A stretch of 64,000 bases of DNA from Hypericum androsaemum (GCA_963995505.1 OZ023180.1:8467263-8531262), one strand, 5' to 3'. Positions 22,667 through 36,132 are shown, counted from the first letter of the stretch. The notes: generated by a model from the sequence alone, not told the origin. A program made the numbers and translations.

Positions 22667-23718
22667 ATGTCACATGAAGGTCAAACCATGGGAAACATAG
22701 ACCTTAAGTTATTAGTGGATGCATTGGCCGGGAAGCTCGAGCAGATGGTGCAAGCTCAGATGGAGCCTTTGCAACTACGCGTGGATGCCGTGGAGAATTC
22801 TCGTGACAACCCCCCAACGCGAGGCAAACTCCAAAGGCGTAGGAGAGGAGTACCTATTGGAGAGTCAAGCGGAGCTGATTCTGAGTCGGAAGAAGGCGTA
22901 GGCTCTACAAGGAGTCTTAGGAGAGCAAGAACAAGCCGTCCACCTAGGGAGGCGAGGCCAAAGAGAGACGACAACATAGGGAGTATCAAACTGAAGATAC
23001 CTTCCTTTGCTGGTCGTTCTGACCCGGAGGCGTACTTAGAGTGGGAGAAGAAGATTGAGTTCGTGTTTGATTGCCACAATAGCTCCGAAGAAAAGAAGGT
23101 AAAACTTGCCATCACCGAATTCACTGATTATGCTATAACTTGGTGGGATCAACTTGTGACTAGCAGGAGGAGAAATAGAGAACGCCCTATAGCTACTTGG
23201 GAAGACATGAAAGTGGTGATGAGGAAGAGATTTGTTCCAAGTCATTACTATAGAGAGCTGTATAAGAAGTTACAAGGAATGAGGCAAGGAAGTTTGAGTG
23301 TGGAGGAGTATTTCAAACAGATGGAGATGGCCATGATAAGAGCTGATATAGATGAAGATAGAGAAGTTACAATGGCAAGGTTCTTGAATGGACTCAATCC
23401 TGAAATTCAAGACAAAGTTGAGTTGCAACACTATGTGGAGTTGGAGGACATGGTGCATATGGCAACGAAAATTGAGAAGCAACTCAAGAAAGGAGAGGGG
23501 AGAACAAAAGCTACATCGAATTCTACTTGGAAGCCAAACTACCAAAAGAAGTTTGACAAGCCACAAGCAGCCAAAGTAGAGCATAAATCCGAGAGTTCTC
23601 AAGCTAATTCTCAAAGGAAAGTGGAAGTCACTCCAGCTAGGAACCGTGACATCAAGTGCTTTAAGTGTCAAGGAAGAGGGCACATCTCAAGTCAATGCCC
23701 TAACAAGCAAGCAATGGT
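22667..23718 (+). pseudogene. Element 1 Gag, N-terminal fragment (broken by element 2)
   Basis: It starts at the ATG of [10 protein letters not shown], the same start as the intact copy at 59117. It includes the plant Gag core ([18 protein letters not shown]) and one CCHC zinc knuckle, [14 protein letters not shown], at residues 331-344. Element 2 follows at 23719, so the frame continues ~33 codons into its LTR before a stop. The remainder of the gene lies at 30593-34328. Confidence 0.93.
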
Positions 23719-24529
23719 TGATGTAGAACTCGCTGGGAATTCCACACGAACGGACCGCTGCTACTTGATGGATGAGAAAGACTCCAACTCCAACTACGCA
23801 ATGCACGAACCTTGGTGATGTCTCACCGCAACCCGAACAATGGAAGTCAAGAACCCAAGTCCTTAAGTCGAATCACGCCACAAACAGAGGTGGATAATCT
23901 GTTTGATAAGTGAAATACATTGCCCTAGCTAAGCGACGCACTAGCCTAACCAAGAACACACAATGAGTATCAAAACTCACAAACTAGCAATAGCTAAGTA
24001 TATTCTGAATGAATAAAAGGTTGTCCACGTTTTTATTGCTAGGAGTCCCTTTATATAGGCTCCAAAAGTCTCAAACATTCCTAAACAAAAACTAACTCCA
24101 AATAAGGAGTTCAAAGCTGGCCAAAACTCACCTTCCTAAATAAAAGGGATTCTGGCCTAATTATTCACTAAGTAGGAAAAACAAACTAAACTAAGATAAA
24201 TACTAGAATATCTAGTAAATATCACGTCCTAAAACATAGGAAAAGAAGTTCCTAAAATTTAGGGATGCATGTCCAAGATAAGATGAAATTCTGTTTGCAT
24301 GCATCCAAAAGAATCTTGCGCATGCTAGGCTTCTAAAATAGCACCAATAACGTGTATGGGCTTAGCATGGCCTTCTAGGTCCTCCTTGGGCTTGCTTGAT
24401 TCAACTTGAGTCCGAATGCCTTCAATAAATCCATTCAGTTCAGCTTGAAGCTTCTTGGCTCGTGCTCTTGTAATCGGCCCAATTGGAACACGCAATGCTC
24501 CATGCTCGTTGTTGGATGGTCTCACATCA
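23719..24529 (-). repeat. Element 2 3' LTR, 811 bp
   Basis: On the plus strand it runs TGATGTAG...CTCACATCA. On the minus strand it contains the last codons of the polyprotein (stop at 24325-24327) and a TATATAAAG box near 24050. Confidence 0.95.
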
Positions 24530-27500
24530 TTCCCCCTCTCTTGAAAAGGATTTGCCCTCAAATCTTCACCTGCATCAAAAGGGCTTAAGTCAGCAACATT
24601 AAATGTAGCACTTACATTATACTCACCAGGTAGATCAAGCTTGTAGGCATTGTCATTAATCCGCTCTAAAACTTGGAATGGACCATCTCCACGAGGTAGT
24701 AACTTGGAGCGACGTTGAACGGGAAAACGCTCCTTTCGCATATGCAACCAAACCCATTCACCAGGCTCAAAGACAACTTTGTGCCGTCCTTTGTTGGCTT
24801 GCCTTGTATAGTGCTCCGTTCTCTTCTCAATATTCAGCCTTGCCTTTTCATGTAATTGCTTGACAAATTCTGCCTTCTTCTTGCCATCGAAATTAACATG
24901 CTCACTCAAAGGTAAAGGTGACAAATCCAATGGAGTCAAAGGATTAAATCCATAAACAAGCTCAAATGGTGAGAATTGAGTAGCAGAATGAACTGATCGA
25001 TTGTAAGCAAATTCAACATGTGGCAAACATTCCTCCCAATTCTTAATGTTATGCTTAATAAGTGCTCTTAAGAGTGTAGATAGAGTTCTATTCACAACTT
25101 CAGTTTGACCATCAGTTTGTGGATGACAAGTAGTAGAGAATAACAACTTAGTACCTAACTTGCACCACAAGGTCTTCCAAAAATAGCTCAAGAATTTAGC
25201 ATCTCTATCAGAAATAATTGTCCTAGGCATGCCATGCAATCTAACAATTTCTCTAAAGAACAAATCAGCAACATTAGAAGCATCATCAGTTTTATGACAT
25301 GGAATAAAATGTGCCATCTTAGAAAATCTATCCACTACCACAAAGATAGAATCTCGTCCACGCTTAGTCCTAGGAAGTCCTAACACAAAGTCCATAGAAA
25401 TATCAATCCAAGGCTCACTAGGTATAGGTAGTGGAGTATACAAACCATGGGGTTTTACCTTTGACTTGGCTTGCTTGCAAGTGATGCAACGGCCACAAAC
25501 TCTTTCAACATCCCTCTTCATGTGTGGCCAAAAGAAATGATCTTGTAGCATTGCCAAGGTCTTTGCGATTCCAAAGTGCCCCATCAATCCTCCTCCATGT
25601 GCCTCCTGCATAAGCAATTCTCGCATAGAACAATTAGGCACACAAAGTTTGTTTTCACGAAATAGGTAACCTTCATTCCGAAAGAATTTATTACTCGCAC
25701 CCTTCTCCGTAGCTCGGAATAGATCACCAAAATCAATATCTTCAGCATACAACTCTTTGATGTGTTCAAAACCAAGTAACTTAGCATCAAGAGTTGAGAT
25801 CAAGGCATACCTCCGTGATAGTGCATCGGCAACCACATTTTCCTTACCTTGCTTGTAGCGAATGACATAAGGAAATGTCTCAATGAATTCTACCCAGCGT
25901 GCATGCCTCTTATTCAGCTTGTGTTGCCCTTTCAAGTGCTTCAACGATTCATGATCAGTGTGTATCACGAATTCCTTGGGCCACAAGTAGTGCTGCCATG
26001 TCTCCAATGTCCGAATTAAAGCATACAACTCTTTGTCATAGGTCGGATAGTTTAGAGGTGCTCCGCTTAATTTCTCGCTGAAATAGGCAATTGGCCGTCG
26101 ATCTTGCATGAGTACAGCGCCAATTCCTACACCTGAAGCATCACACTCAACTTCAAACGTTTTAGAAAAATTAGGTAAAGCTAATAAAGGAGCATTCGTC
26201 AACTTCTCTTTGAGTAATTGAAATGCTTTCTCTTGCGCTTCTCCCCAGCTGAATCCAACGCTCTTCTTAATGACTTCGGTGAGTGGTGCGGCTATGGTGC
26301 TAAAATCTTTCACAAATCTTCGGTAGAAGCTTGCTAGTCCATGGAAGCTTCGAACATGTGCAATGTTTGTGGGGGTCGGCCAATCCCTAATTGCCTTTAT
26401 CTTTTCTTCATCAACCTGTATTCCTTCAGCACTAACAACAAAACCCAAGAATACAAGCTTATCTGTGCAAAAGGTGCACTTCTTCAAGTTAGCAAATAAT
26501 TGATCCTCCCTAAGTGCAATCAAAACAGATTTCAAGTGCTCTACGTGCTCCTCAATGCTCTTGCTATAAATGAGTATATCATCAAAGTAAACAACTACAA
26601 ATTTGCCAATGAATGGACGTAAAACATGATTCATAAGGCGCATGAATGTACTAGGTGCATTAGATAATCCAAAAGGCATGACCATCCATTCATACAAACC
26701 ATACTTCGTTTTAAACGCTGTTTTCCATTCATCACCTTCTTTCATGCGAATCTGATGATAACCACTTTTCAAATCAATCTTTGAAAACATGCAAGAACCA
26801 TACAACTCATCCAACATGTCATCTAAACGAGGAATAGGGTGACGATATTTTACCGTAATGTTGTTGACAGCGCGACAATCAACACACATCCTCCATGATC
26901 CATCTTTCTTTGGCACAAGTAAGACCGGAACAGCGCATGGACTCATGCTCTCTCTCACGTACCCTTTCTCCAAAAGTTCATTGACTTGCTTCTCAAGTTC
27001 TTTCGTCTCCTCCGGATTGCTTCTATAAGCTGGTCGGTTTGGAATTGATGCTCCCGGAACGAAGTCAATCTGATGTTCAATTCCCCTTATTGGTGGCAAA
27101 CCTGGTGGTAGCTCATTGGGGAATACATCCTCAAAATCCTGTAAAAGAGATTTAACCATGCTTGGCAAATGTGGCTCAAGCTCGTTAGCAACCAAAAGTG
27201 TCTCCCTATACCGAAGTAAGATCATAGACTGTTTTTCAAAACAAGCTTGCTTAATCTCACTTGCTCTCACATAGTAGTTTCTTTTCCATCCCTCGGATTT
27301 TCTCTCAATGGCCGACTTTATTTCTGTTTTTCCGGCTTCTTTTGTTCTCTCAAGTATTTCCTCTCTTTTGGCCATTTTTTCTTTCTGTTTTTCGGCTTCT
27401 TCTCTCCTCTCAATCTTTTTCTTTTGATCACTCCTTTTCTTTTCATCACATTCAATTTGCAACTTCCTTTGATCCTCACAGACTTGTGATGGTGCCAAGG

Positions 27501-29202
27501 GTGCTAAGGTGATCAGCCGCTTCTTGAGTATGAACGAGTACTTGTTGGTGTAGCCATTATGAGTTACTCTTCTATCAAACTGCCATGGCCTTCCCAACAG
27601 TAGGTGACCCGCTTGCATTGGTACCACGTCACATAACACCTCATCTTCATAATTGCCAATGCGAAAGGCCACTAACACTTGCTTCATCACTCTCACTTCT
27701 CCACTATCATTCAGCCATTGTAGCTTGTATGGTTTAGGGTGTTTTTCAGTGCCCAACCCTAGCTTCTCAACCATAGTGGTACTTGCTACATTAGCACAAC
27801 TCCCTCCATCAATGATGACACTACACACTTTGTCTTTAACATAACACCTTGTGTGAAAGATGTTTTCTCTTTGGGCTGCATTATCTTCTTCTTTGGCTTG
27901 GGAGTTCAAGGCTCGCCTACTGACTAGGGTAAGTCCCCCGGGTGCGTGATACTCGTCCTCGGACAGATCCTCCAATGAGGGTAGGCTTTCATGCTCCGAC
28001 TCCTCTCCTTCAGTTTCAATCTCCCCATTTTCTCTAATCACCATGAGCTGCTTGTTGGGGCATTGACTAGATATATGACCCCTTCCTTGACACTTAAAGC
28101 ACTTAATGTCACGGTTTCTTGCGGGAGGGGCCTCCACCTTCTTCTGAGAGTTGGTGTTGGAACTCTCGGATTTTTGCCCTTCTTTGGTAGCCTGTGGTTT
28201 GTCAAACTTCCTTGGATAACTCGGCTTCCAATTAGAACCTGATGTAGCTCTTGTTCCTCTTCCTCTCTTTAGTTGCTTCTCAATCTTGGTGGCCATGTGC
28301 ACCATGTCCTCCAACTCCACATAGTGTTGCAACTCTACTTTGTCTTGGATCTCAGAATTGAGTCCATTCAGAAATCTTGCCATGGTAGCTTCTCTATCTT
28401 CCTCAACATCAACTCTTATCATGGCTAGCTCCATTTGCTTGTAAAATTCCTCCACACTCAAGCTCCCTTGCCTCATGCCTTGTAACTTCTTGTATAGCTC
28501 CCTATAGTAATGACTTGGAACAAACCTCTTCCGCATCACCACTTTCATTCCCTCCCAAGTAGCTATAGGGCGCTCTCCATTACGCCTCCTGCTTGTCACA
28601 AGTTGATCCCACCAAGTTATAGCATAATCAGTAAACTCAGTGATGGCAAGTTTTACCTTCTTTGCTTCGGAATGATTGTGGCAATCAAACACAAATTCAA
28701 TTTTCTTCTCCCACTCCAAGTAAGCTTCCAGATCAGAACGACCAGCAAAGGTAGGTATTTTTAGTTTAATGCTTCCTATGTTGTCATCCTCTCTTCGCCT
28801 TGCCTCCCTAGGATGGCGTTCAACTCTCGGCCTCCTATAGTTCCTTGTGGATCTTGCATCTTCGTCATGGTCAGATTCTTCTCCACATGCTTCTATAGGC
28901 GCTCTCCCTCTACGTGCATGGATTTCGCCTCGTATGGGTTGTTCAACTCTCGGCCTCCTATAGTTCCTTGTGGATCTTGCATCTTCTTCATGGTCAGAAT
29001 CTTCTCCACTTGACTCTTTTGGTGCTCTCCTTCTTGGTGCATGACTTGTGCTAGCTCGCTCCATTGCACTCATTTGTTCGCGTATAGGCTCAATTTCAGC
29101 TTGCATCATGCGTTGGAAATTCCTTGTTAGAGCCTCCGTGAGCAACTTAATGTCAACTTGGGCCAAGGTTCCCTCCTTTTCTTCCTCGCCTTCATGAGAC
29201 AT
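24325..29202 (-). CDS. gag-pol: Element 2 Gag-Pol polyprotein, 1625 aa, intact
   Basis: A single uninterrupted frame. Gag has a CCHC zinc knuckle beginning at Cys368. The retropepsin motif DGGS has its Asp at 465. The RT motif YFDD has Tyr872, followed by RNase H. Integrase has a zinc finger and the triad D1271, D1332, E1368. A GPF motif and a [13 protein letters not shown] tail follow. It is 30 residues longer than family 1: a 41-codon tandem duplication in the N-terminal Arg/Asp-rich Gag region (about 28816-29010, period 123 bp) is partly offset by a shorter tail. The last ~68 codons are in the 3' LTR. The chosen start is the first Met (MSHEGEEE), matching MSHEG of family 1. The product makes virus-like particles, copies the RNA and integrates cDNA in the nucleus. 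No disabling change is seen. Confidence 0.95.
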   Translation of the reverse strand: MSHEGEEEKEGTLAQVDIKLLTEALTRNFQRMMQAEIEPIREQMSAMERASTSHAPRRRAPKESSGEDSDHEEDARSTRNYRRPRVEQPIRGEIHARRGRAPIEACGEESDHDEDARSTRNYRRPRVERHPREARRREDDNIGSIKLKIPTFAGRSDLEAYLEWEKKIEFVFDCHNHSEAKKVKLAITEFTDYAITWWDQLVTSRRRNGERPIATWEGMKVVMRKRFVPSHYYRELYKKLQGMRQGSLSVEEFYKQMELAMIRVDVEEDREATMARFLNGLNSEIQDKVELQHYVELEDMVHMATKIEKQLKRGRGTRATSGSNWKPSYPRKFDKPQATKEGQKSESSNTNSQKKVEAPPARNRDIKCFKCQGRGHISSQCPNKQLMVIRENGEIETEGEESEHESLPSLEDLSEDEYHAPGGLTLVSRRALNSQAKEEDNAAQRENIFHTRCYVKDKVCSVIIDGGSCANVASTTMVEKLGLGTEKHPKPYKLQWLNDSGEVRVMKQVLVAFRIGNYEDEVLCDVVPMQAGHLLLGRPWQFDRRVTHNGYTNKYSFILKKRLITLAPLAPSQVCEDQRKLQIECDEKKRSDQKKKIERREEAEKQKEKMAKREEILERTKEAGKTEIKSAIERKSEGWKRNYYVRASEIKQACFEKQSMILLRYRETLLVANELEPHLPSMVKSLLQDFEDVFPNELPPGLPPIRGIEHQIDFVPGASIPNRPAYRSNPEETKELEKQVNELLEKGYVRESMSPCAVPVLLVPKKDGSWRMCVDCRAVNNITVKYRHPIPRLDDMLDELYGSCMFSKIDLKSGYHQIRMKEGDEWKTAFKTKYGLYEWMVMPFGLSNAPSTFMRLMNHVLRPFIGKFVVVYFDDILIYSKSIEEHVEHLKSVLIALREDQLFANLKKCTFCTDKLVFLGFVVSAEGIQVDEEKIKAIRDWPTPTNIAHVRSFHGLASFYRRFVKDFSTIAAPLTEVIKKSVGFSWGEAQEKAFQLLKEKLTNAPLLALPNFSKTFEVECDASGVGIGAVLMQDRRPIAYFSEKLSGAPLNYPTYDKELYALIRTLETWQHYLWPKEFVIHTDHESLKHLKGQHKLNKRHARWVEFIETFPYVIRYKQGKENVVADALSRRYALISTLDAKLLGFEHIKELYAEDIDFGDLFRATEKGASNKFFRNEGYLFRENKLCVPNCSMRELLMQEAHGGGLMGHFGIAKTLAMLQDHFFWPHMKRDVERVCGRCITCKQAKSKVKPHGLYTPLPIPSEPWIDISMDFVLGLPRTKRGRDSIFVVVDRFSKMAHFIPCHKTDDASNVADLFFREIVRLHGMPRTIISDRDAKFLSYFWKTLWCKLGTKLLFSTTCHPQTDGQTEVVNRTLSTLLRALIKHNIKNWEECLPHVEFAYNRSVHSATQFSPFELVYGFNPLTPLDLSPLPLSEHVNFDGKKKAEFVKQLHEKARLNIEKRTEHYTRQANKGRHKVVFEPGEWVWLHMRKERFPVQRRSKLLPRGDGPFQVLERINDNAYKLDLPGEYNVSATFNVADLSPFDAGEDLRANPFQERGNDVRPSNNEHGALRVPIGPITRARAKKLQAELNGFIEGIRTQVESSKPKEDLEGHAKPIHVIGAILEA
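24530..24542 (-). other. Element 2 polypurine tract
   Basis: Minus-strand AAGAGAGGGGGAA lies directly before the 3' LTR and is also coding (a Q/E/R/G stretch). It is the plus-strand DNA primer site. Confidence 0.85.
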
Positions 29203-29776
29203 GCTGCAAGAAAACGTGGTTAGTAAAAAAATATGGCCTCACAAGTTCACTCCCTTACGTGTTTCTCTCAATGTAAGGTGCACTCAAGTTCCCTCGTGTT
29301 TGCGCTCAAATATTTGGCTTTTCTCTCTAATGAGCTCACACACTCTTGCCTTTTTCCACTCGTGATACTTGTATGTTCTTACTAAAGCTAGCACCGCCTT
29401 TGCTTGAACTACAAATTTCACCAAACAAACAGAATGTTATCCGCTTGTTTTCTTGCGTTTAGAAGACTCTACTTGGTCTCCCTCTTTGGTCTTGCACGTT
29501 TCTCCTTGCCCTAGGCACTTCCTCTTTCTTGCGAATGCCTATTTAGTCTTGCAATTCCTGTTTGGTGCGTACTCTCTCTTTTCTTTCTTTCCTTTCTTTT
29601 CTTTTCTTTTTTTTTCTTTTCTGGTTGTATTCGCTCTCTTTCTTTTCTCTCTTGTCTCAACCGAATGCAACCAAACAAACTCTACTCAAGTTCGGCAACA
29701 AAACAAAGACGAATTGTAAGCTGAACTTAGTAAAACGAAATTAAAGGTAGTAGCAAGCCGTAGCTCTGATACCAAA
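29203..29776 (-). other. Element 2 leader and primer-binding site
   Basis: The minus-strand PBS TGGTATCAGAGC lies at 29763-29774, two bases from the LTR. The ~560-bp leader includes a purine tract (pyrimidines on the plus strand, about 29575-29660). Its sequence is largely unlike the family 1 leader. TTTCTTGCAGC just before the ATG is shared with family 1. Confidence 0.85.
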
Positions 29777-30587
29777 TGATGTAGAACTCGCTGGGAATTC
29801 CACACGAACGGACCGCTGCTACTTGATGGATGAGAAAGACTCCAACTCCAACTACGCAATGCACGAACCTTGGTGATGTCTCACCGCAACCCGAACAATG
29901 GAAGTCAAGAACCCAAGTCCTTAAGTCGAATCACGCCACAAACAGAGGTGGATAATCTGTTTGATAAGTGAAATACATTGCCCTAGCTAAGCGACGCACT
30001 AGCCTAACCAAGAACACACAATGAGTATCAAAACTCACAAACTAGCAATAGCTAAGTATATTCTGAATGAATAAAAGGTTGTCCACGTTTTTATTGCTAG
30101 GAGTCCCTTTATATAGGCTCCAAAAGTCTCAAACATTCCTAAACAAAAACTAACTCCAAATAAGGAGTTCAAAGCTGGCCAAAACTCACCTTCCTAAATA
30201 AAAGGGATTCTGGCCTAATTATTCACTAAGTAGGAAAAACAAACTAAACTAAGATAAATACTAGAATATCTAGTAAATATCACGTCCTAAAACATAGGAA
30301 AAGAAGTTCCTAAAATTTAGGGATGCATGTCCAAGATAAGATGAAATTCTGTTTGCATGCATCCAAAAGAATCTTGCGCATGCTAGGCTTCTAAAATAGC
30401 ACCAATAACGTGTATGGGCTTAGCATGGCCTTCTAGGTCCTCCTTGGGCTTGCTTGATTCAACTTGAGTCCGAATGCCTTCAATAAATCCATTCAGTTCA
30501 GCTTGAAGCTTCTTGGCTCGTGCTCTTGTAATCGGCCCAATTGGAACACGCAATGCTCCATGCTCGTTGTTGGATGGTCTCACATCA
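29777..30587 (-). repeat. Element 2 5' LTR, 811 bp
   Basis: Same length as the LTR at 23719 and apparently identical to it. The partial minus-strand frame inside it is the non-expressed duplicate of the polyprotein tail. Confidence 0.95.
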
Positions 30588-30592
30588 ATGGT

Positions 30593-33500
30593 GATCAAGG
30601 AGAGTGGAGAGATTGAAACTGAAGAAGAGGATTCGGAGCATGAAAGCATGCCTTCTTTGGAGGACGTATCCGAGGAAGAGTACCAAGCTGCTGAGAGGCT
30701 TACTCTTGTGTCTAGAAGAGCATTGAATGTGCAAGTAAAAGAAGAAAATGATGTGGCTCAAAGAGAAAATATTTTTCACACAAGGTGCTATGTCAAAGAC
30801 AAGGTGTGTAGTGTCATCATAGATGGAGGAAGTTGTGCTAATGTTGCAAGCACTACTATGGTGGAGAAGTTAGGGTTACTCACGGGAAAACACCCTAAGC
30901 CTTACAAACTACAATGGCTGAATGATAGTGGAGAAGTACGAGTGATGAAGCAAGTATTGGTAGCATTCCGCATTGGCAACTATGAGGATGAAGTGTTGTG
31001 TGATGTTGTACCAATGCAAGCTGGTCACCTATTGTTAGGAAGGCCGTGGCAGTTTGATAGGAAAGTGCATCATGATGGCTACACCAACAAGTATTCATTT
31101 ATACTTAAGAAGAGAGTAATCACCTTGGCACCCTTGTCACCATCACAAGTTTGTGAAGATCAACGTCAGTTGCAAAAAGAAAGTGAAGAGCAAAGAGAGC
31201 GTGACAAGAAGAAAAAGAATGAGAGGAGAGAAGAAGCCGAAAAAAAGATAAGAAAAACGGCCAATGGAGAGGAAAAGATTGAGAAAACAAAAGAAGCCGG
31301 AAAAACAGAAATTAAAACGGCCAAAGAGAGAAAAAACGAGAGTTGGAAAAAGAGTTACTATGTGGGAACAAGTGATATTAAGCAAGCGTGCTTTACAAAG
31401 AAGCCTATGATCTTACTTCGGTATAGGGAGGCACTTTTAAACACTAACGAGCTTGAACCACATGTACCTAGTACGGTTGTGTCTCTTTTGCAGGATTACA
31501 AGGATGTCTTTCCCGACGAGCTACCACCTGGTTTGCCACCTATTCGTGGGATTGAACATCAAATAGACTTTGTCCCGGGAGCTACCATACCTAACCGTCC
31601 CGCATATAGAAGCAATCCTGAAGAGACAAAGGAGCTTGAGAAGCAAGTCAACGAGCTGTTGGAGAAAGGGTACGTAAGAGAGAGCATGAGTCCATGTGCT
31701 GTTCCAGTCCTACTTGTGCCCAAGAAGGATAAAACATGGAGAATGTGTGTTGATTGCCGAGCAGTCAACAACATAACGGTAAAATATCGTCACCCTATCC
31801 CTCGTTTAGATGACATGTTAGATGAGTTGCATGGTTCTTGCATGTTTTCTAAGATTGATTTGAAGAGTGGTTATCATCAAATTAGGATGAAAGAAGGAGA
31901 TGAGTGGAAGACTGCTTTTAAAACTAAGTATGGGTTGTATGAGTGGATGGTCATGCCATTTGGTTTGTCCAACGCACCTAGCACGTTTATGCGACTCATG
32001 AATCATGTTCTACGTCCATTCATTGGTAAATTTGTAGTTGTTTACTTTGATGATATACTCATCTATAGCAAGAACGTGGGGGATCATCTAGAACATTTGA
32101 AATCTGTCTTAGATGCACTTAGAGAAGAACAATTGTTTGCTAACTTGAAGAAGTGCACCTTTTGTACGGATAAGCTTGTATTCTTGGGTTTTGTTGTTGG
32201 AGCTAACGGAATACAGGTTGATGAAGAAAAGATCCGAGCTATCCGTGAATGGCCAAGCCCTACAAGTGTTGCTAATGTTAGGAGCTTTCATGGACTAGCT
32301 AGTTTTTATAGGAGATTTGTGAAGGACTTTAGTAGCATAGCCGCACCCATAACTGAAGTCATCAAGAAGAACGTGGGCTTTACTTGGGGAGAAGCTCAAG
32401 AGAAGGCTTTCCAACTACTGAAAGGGAAGTTGACTAATGCACCCTTGTTAGCTTTACCTAATTTCTCTAAGACTTTTGAAATAGAGTGTGATGCTTCTGG
32501 TGTAGGAATTGGAGCTGTCCTTATGCAAGAAGGAAGACCTATTGCATACTTTAGTGAGAAACTAAGTGGTGCAACCTTGAATTACCCGACCTATGACAAG
32601 GAGTTGTACGCACTAGTTCGAGCATTGGAGACATGGCAGCATTATTTGTGGCCCAAGGAGTTCGTGATTCACACTGATCATGAGTCACTCAAGCACTTAA
32701 AGGGGCAACACAAGCTGAACAAGAGGCATGCACGATGGGTGGAATTCATTGAGACATTTCCTTATGTCATTCGCTACAAGCAAGGTAAGGAAAATGTAGT
32801 GGCTGATGCACTATCACGAAGGTACGCCTTGATCTCAACTCTTGATGCTAAACTACTTGGCTTTGAACACATTAAGGAGATGTATGTTGATGATGTTGAT
32901 TTTGGCGAGTTGTTTAGATCAACTGAAAGAAGTGCATTTGGTAAGTTCTTTCGTAATGAAGGTTACCTATTTCGTGAAAACAAACTTTGTGTGCCTAATT
33001 GTTCGATGCGAGAATTACTAATTCAGGAGGCACATGGAGGTGGCTTAATGGGGCATTTTGGAATTGCAAAGACCTTGGCAATGCTACAAGATCATTTCTT
33101 TTGGCCACACATGAAGAGAGACGTTGAGAGAGTTTGTGGTCGTTGCATCACTTGCAAGCAAGCCAAGTCAAAGGTAAAACCCCATGGTTTGTACACCCCA
33201 CTACCTATACCTAGTGAGCCCTGGATTGATATCTCTATGGATTTTGTGTTAGGCCTACCTAGGACTAAGCGTGGAAGAGATTCAATTTTTGTGGTAGTGG
33301 ATAGGTTTTCTAAGATGGCACATTTCATTCCATGTCATAAGACTGATGATGCTTCAAACATTGCTGATTTGTTCTTTAGAGAGGTTGTTAGGTTGCATGG
33401 CATGCCTAGGACAATTATCTCTGATAGAGATGCTAAGTTCCTAAGTTACTTTTGGAAGACCTTGTGGTGCAAGTTAGGTACTAAGTTGTTGTTTTCTACT

Positions 33501-34328
33501 ACTTGTCATCCTCAAACTGATGGTCAAACTGAAGTAGTGAATAGGACTTTGTCTACACTTTTGAGAGCACTCATTAAGCATAACATTAAGACTTGGGAAG
33601 AATGTTTGCCTCATGTTGAGTTTGCTTATAATCGTTCTGTCCATTCTGCTACTCAATTCTCACCATTTGAGCTTGTTTATGGATTTAATCCTTTGACTCC
33701 ATTGGATTTATCACCTCTACCTTCGAGTGAGCAAGTTAACTTAGATGGCAAGAAGAAAGCTGAATTTGTCAAGCAGTTACATGAGAAAGCAAGAATGAAC
33801 ATCGAGAAGCGCACGGAGCACTATGCAAGGCAAGCAAACAAAGGAAGGCACAAGGTTGTCTTTGAGCCGGGAGATTGGGTTTGGCTACATATGAGGAAGG
33901 AGCGTTTTCCTGTACAAAGACGTTCAAAGTTGCTACCACGGGGAGATGGTCCATTCCAAGTGATCGAACGCATCAATGATAATGCCTACAAGCTAGACCT
34001 TCCGGGTGAGTATAATGTAAGTGCTTCGTTTAACGTGGCTGACTTGAGTCCGTTTGATGTAGGTGATGATTTGAGGACAAATCCTTTTCAAGAGGAGGGG
34101 ACTGATGTGAGCAAGCCTAAGGACGCACCTACTATCAAGCTTGTAGACTCGCAGCAAGTTCAAGTTCCAATTGGGCCAATGACAAGAGCACGAGCTAGGA
34201 AGTTGCAATCTGATTTCAATGGACTAATGCAAGAAGTTTGGGCTCAAGTTGGTGCGTACAAGTGCAAGGACGTGCATGAGGCACATGCAAAGCCCATGCA
34301 CGTGATAGAGGCTATTTTGGAAGCTTAA
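30593..34328 (+). pseudogene. Element 1 Gag-Pol, remainder after the insertion
   Basis: It resumes at residue ~351 right after ATGGT and runs to the normal stop. It carries the retropepsin DGGS, RT YFDD, RNase H, integrase triad and TRARARKL tail. Coding lengths 1052 + 3736 = 4788 nt equal the 1595 codons plus stop of intact copies, so the gene was complete before element 2 arrived. The open frame now visible upstream (from 30513) begins in element 2's LTR by chance. Confidence 0.92.
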
Positions 34329-34907
34329 TATGCACACCAACTTCTGGATGCATGCGCACATGGAGAATCAGCAAGAATCAACCTATTTAGGCCATGCATC
34401 TTCTTGTTAGGACGTGCAATTAATTGTTATTCTATTAGATATTATTTGTTTAGATTATTTCCTATTTTAGTTGAATAATTCGGCCAGAATCTCCTTAGAA
34501 TAGGAAAGAGAGTTTTGGCCAGCCTTTGAACTCCTTTTTAAGGAGTTAGCTTGTTTAGGAATATTTTGGTACTTTGGGAGCCTATATAAAGAGGACTCCT
34601 AGCAATAAAACGGACACACACAATTCGGAAATACTTAGCATTGGCTAGTTGAGAGTTTGATACTCGTTTGTTCTTGCTTAGGCTGGTGAGTCGTCTTGGC
34701 TGGAATTTATCTTTCACTTATCAAGCGGACCATCCATCCTCGCTTGTGGCGTGATTCGACCTTGGGTCAAGGTTCAGAAGTTCTTGTTGCGGGTTAAGGT
34801 TCAATTTCGTGCCTTAGTTCGAGTGAGTTCTTGTGAGTTGTGATCTGATCCATTCTAAAGTAACAAACGGTCCGAGTTGTGAATCTTTTCCGCGGAGATT
34901 CATATCA
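34103..34907 (+). repeat. Element 1 3' LTR, 805 bp
   Basis: Starts after the polypurine tract AAGAGGAGGGGAC (34090-34102) and ends TTCATATCA, followed by ACTTC. It contains the polyprotein stop at 34326-34328 and TATATAAA at 34583-34590. Confidence 0.95.
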
Positions 34908-35341
34908 ACTTCTTTCAGTTGATCTAAACAACTCGCCAAAATCAACATCATCAACATACATCTCCTTAATGTGTTCAAAGCCAAGTAGTTTAGCATCAAG
35001 AGTTGAGATCAAGGCGTACCTTCGTGATAGTGCATCAGCCACTACATTTTCCTTACCTTGCTTGTAGCGAATGACATAAGGAAATGTCTCAATGAATTCC
35101 ACCCATCGTGCATGCCTCTTGTTCAGCTTGTGTTGCCCCTTTAAGTGCTTGAGTGACTCATGATCAGTGTGAATCACGAACTCCTTGGGCCACAAATAAT
35201 GCTGCCATGTCTCCAATGCTCGAACTAGTGCGTACAACTCCTTGTCATAGGTCGGGTAATTCAAGGTTGCACCACTTAGTTTCTCACTAAAGTATGCAAT
35301 AGGTCTTCCTTCTTGCATAAGGACAGCTCCAATTCCTACAC
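34908..35341 (-). pseudogene. Element 0 fragment: RNase H to pre-integrase region
   Basis: The minus strand is open for polyprotein residues about 988-1130 (from [10 protein letters not shown] to FRSTERS). It is bounded by ACTTC (element 1) on the left and TACAC (non-autonomous array) on the right. No internal stop. Chimeric reading into the neighbouring LTR is accidental. Confidence 0.9.
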
Positions 35342-36132
35342 TGATACGAACCCCGCCAACGATGCGACGAGACCCGGCCACAAAGCGTGAAATCCCAGAT
35401 CGTTCTAGATCAGTTCGTGATGGAGATCTCGACCCGATGCACACAACCAAACAAGAACCTTGGTATTAAGACCGCGACCCGCTGCTTGAGTTGAAACAAA
35501 GAACCTTGATATGTCGAAGACGCCACAAACGGTGATGAAGATCCGCTTGATAAGTCGATAGTGAACTCGACGGAATCCCTCCGTTGTGTTCGAACAGTTC
35601 CGAAGAACCAAGAGAGCAAAGCCCACGTTTTTCAATCAATAATGGTCTCCTTTTCTCATTGCATAAGCCTCTATAAATAGGCTCAATATTACAAAGAGAT
35701 TCCAAATCAAAAAACTCCTAAAAATCTGGCTGGAAAGGGAAACTAAAAAGGAAACAAATCTCAGCCTTTTAGGAAGGCTAAAAACGTGACAAACAAGCTA
35801 AATAAACCAAGAGTTGTTGGAATATAACTTCCTAATCAAAACTAATGGCTGAAATAAACTTCCTAAATTGAATGCCCAAATCAGAGAGAATGAATCTTCA
35901 AGATCTTTGCTATTGAAAGGACCTTCTAGAACTTGTATTAAGGTCATAAACTCAGCTGAATTTCGTGGCTCTTGGTCCATGGACTTTAGTAAATGTGCTT
36001 GAGCCCAACTCTCCAAAGTATGCTTGAAAATCAGCCCGCAAAGTTGTGACTTGAAGTACTTTGTGCGTGCTCTCTCACTTGGTCAGATTGGCACTTGAAA
36101 TCATCATATGAGTGCTTCCCATATTCATATCA
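35342..36132 (-). repeat. Array LTR-a, 791 bp (outermost 3' LTR)
   Basis: On the plus strand it starts TGATACGAACC and ends TTCATATCA. The core promoter on the minus strand reads TATTTATAG (plus strand CTATAAATAG). It follows the element 0 TACAC site directly. Confidence 0.93.

Larger units (their letters stand above)
23719..30587 (-). mobile_element. Element 2: intact CRM-like element (second family), nested in element 1
   Basis: A complete minus-strand element of 6869 bp. It has 811-bp LTRs (23719-24529 and 29777-30587), PBS, leader, an intact 1625-residue polyprotein and a polypurine tract. It is flanked by ATGGT at 23714-23718 and 30588-30592. I saw no mismatch between the two LTRs, so this is among the youngest insertions here. 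LTR and leader differ strongly from family 1 while the pol region is very similar, so it is a sister family. Confidence 0.95.
21222..34907 (+). mobile_element. Element 1: full-length CRM-like element (family 1a), interrupted by element 2
   Basis: It has both 805-bp LTRs, PBS, leader, gag-pol and polypurine tract. It is flanked by ACTTC at 21217-21221 and 34908-34912. It inserted in plus orientation into the integrase region of element 0. Its own gag-pol is split at residue ~350 by element 2. Without that 6869-bp insertion and one ATGGT copy the element would be about 6.8 kb. The two LTRs look identical to me by eye, which implies a recent insertion. Confidence 0.93.

Noticed and set aside
35405..36016. 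Repeated 60-80-codon ORFs within each array LTR (also 36673, 38688, 40706, 42726 regions)
   Set aside because: They overlap each other in several frames inside LTRs and cross the promoter region; no conservation signal beyond LTR identity.
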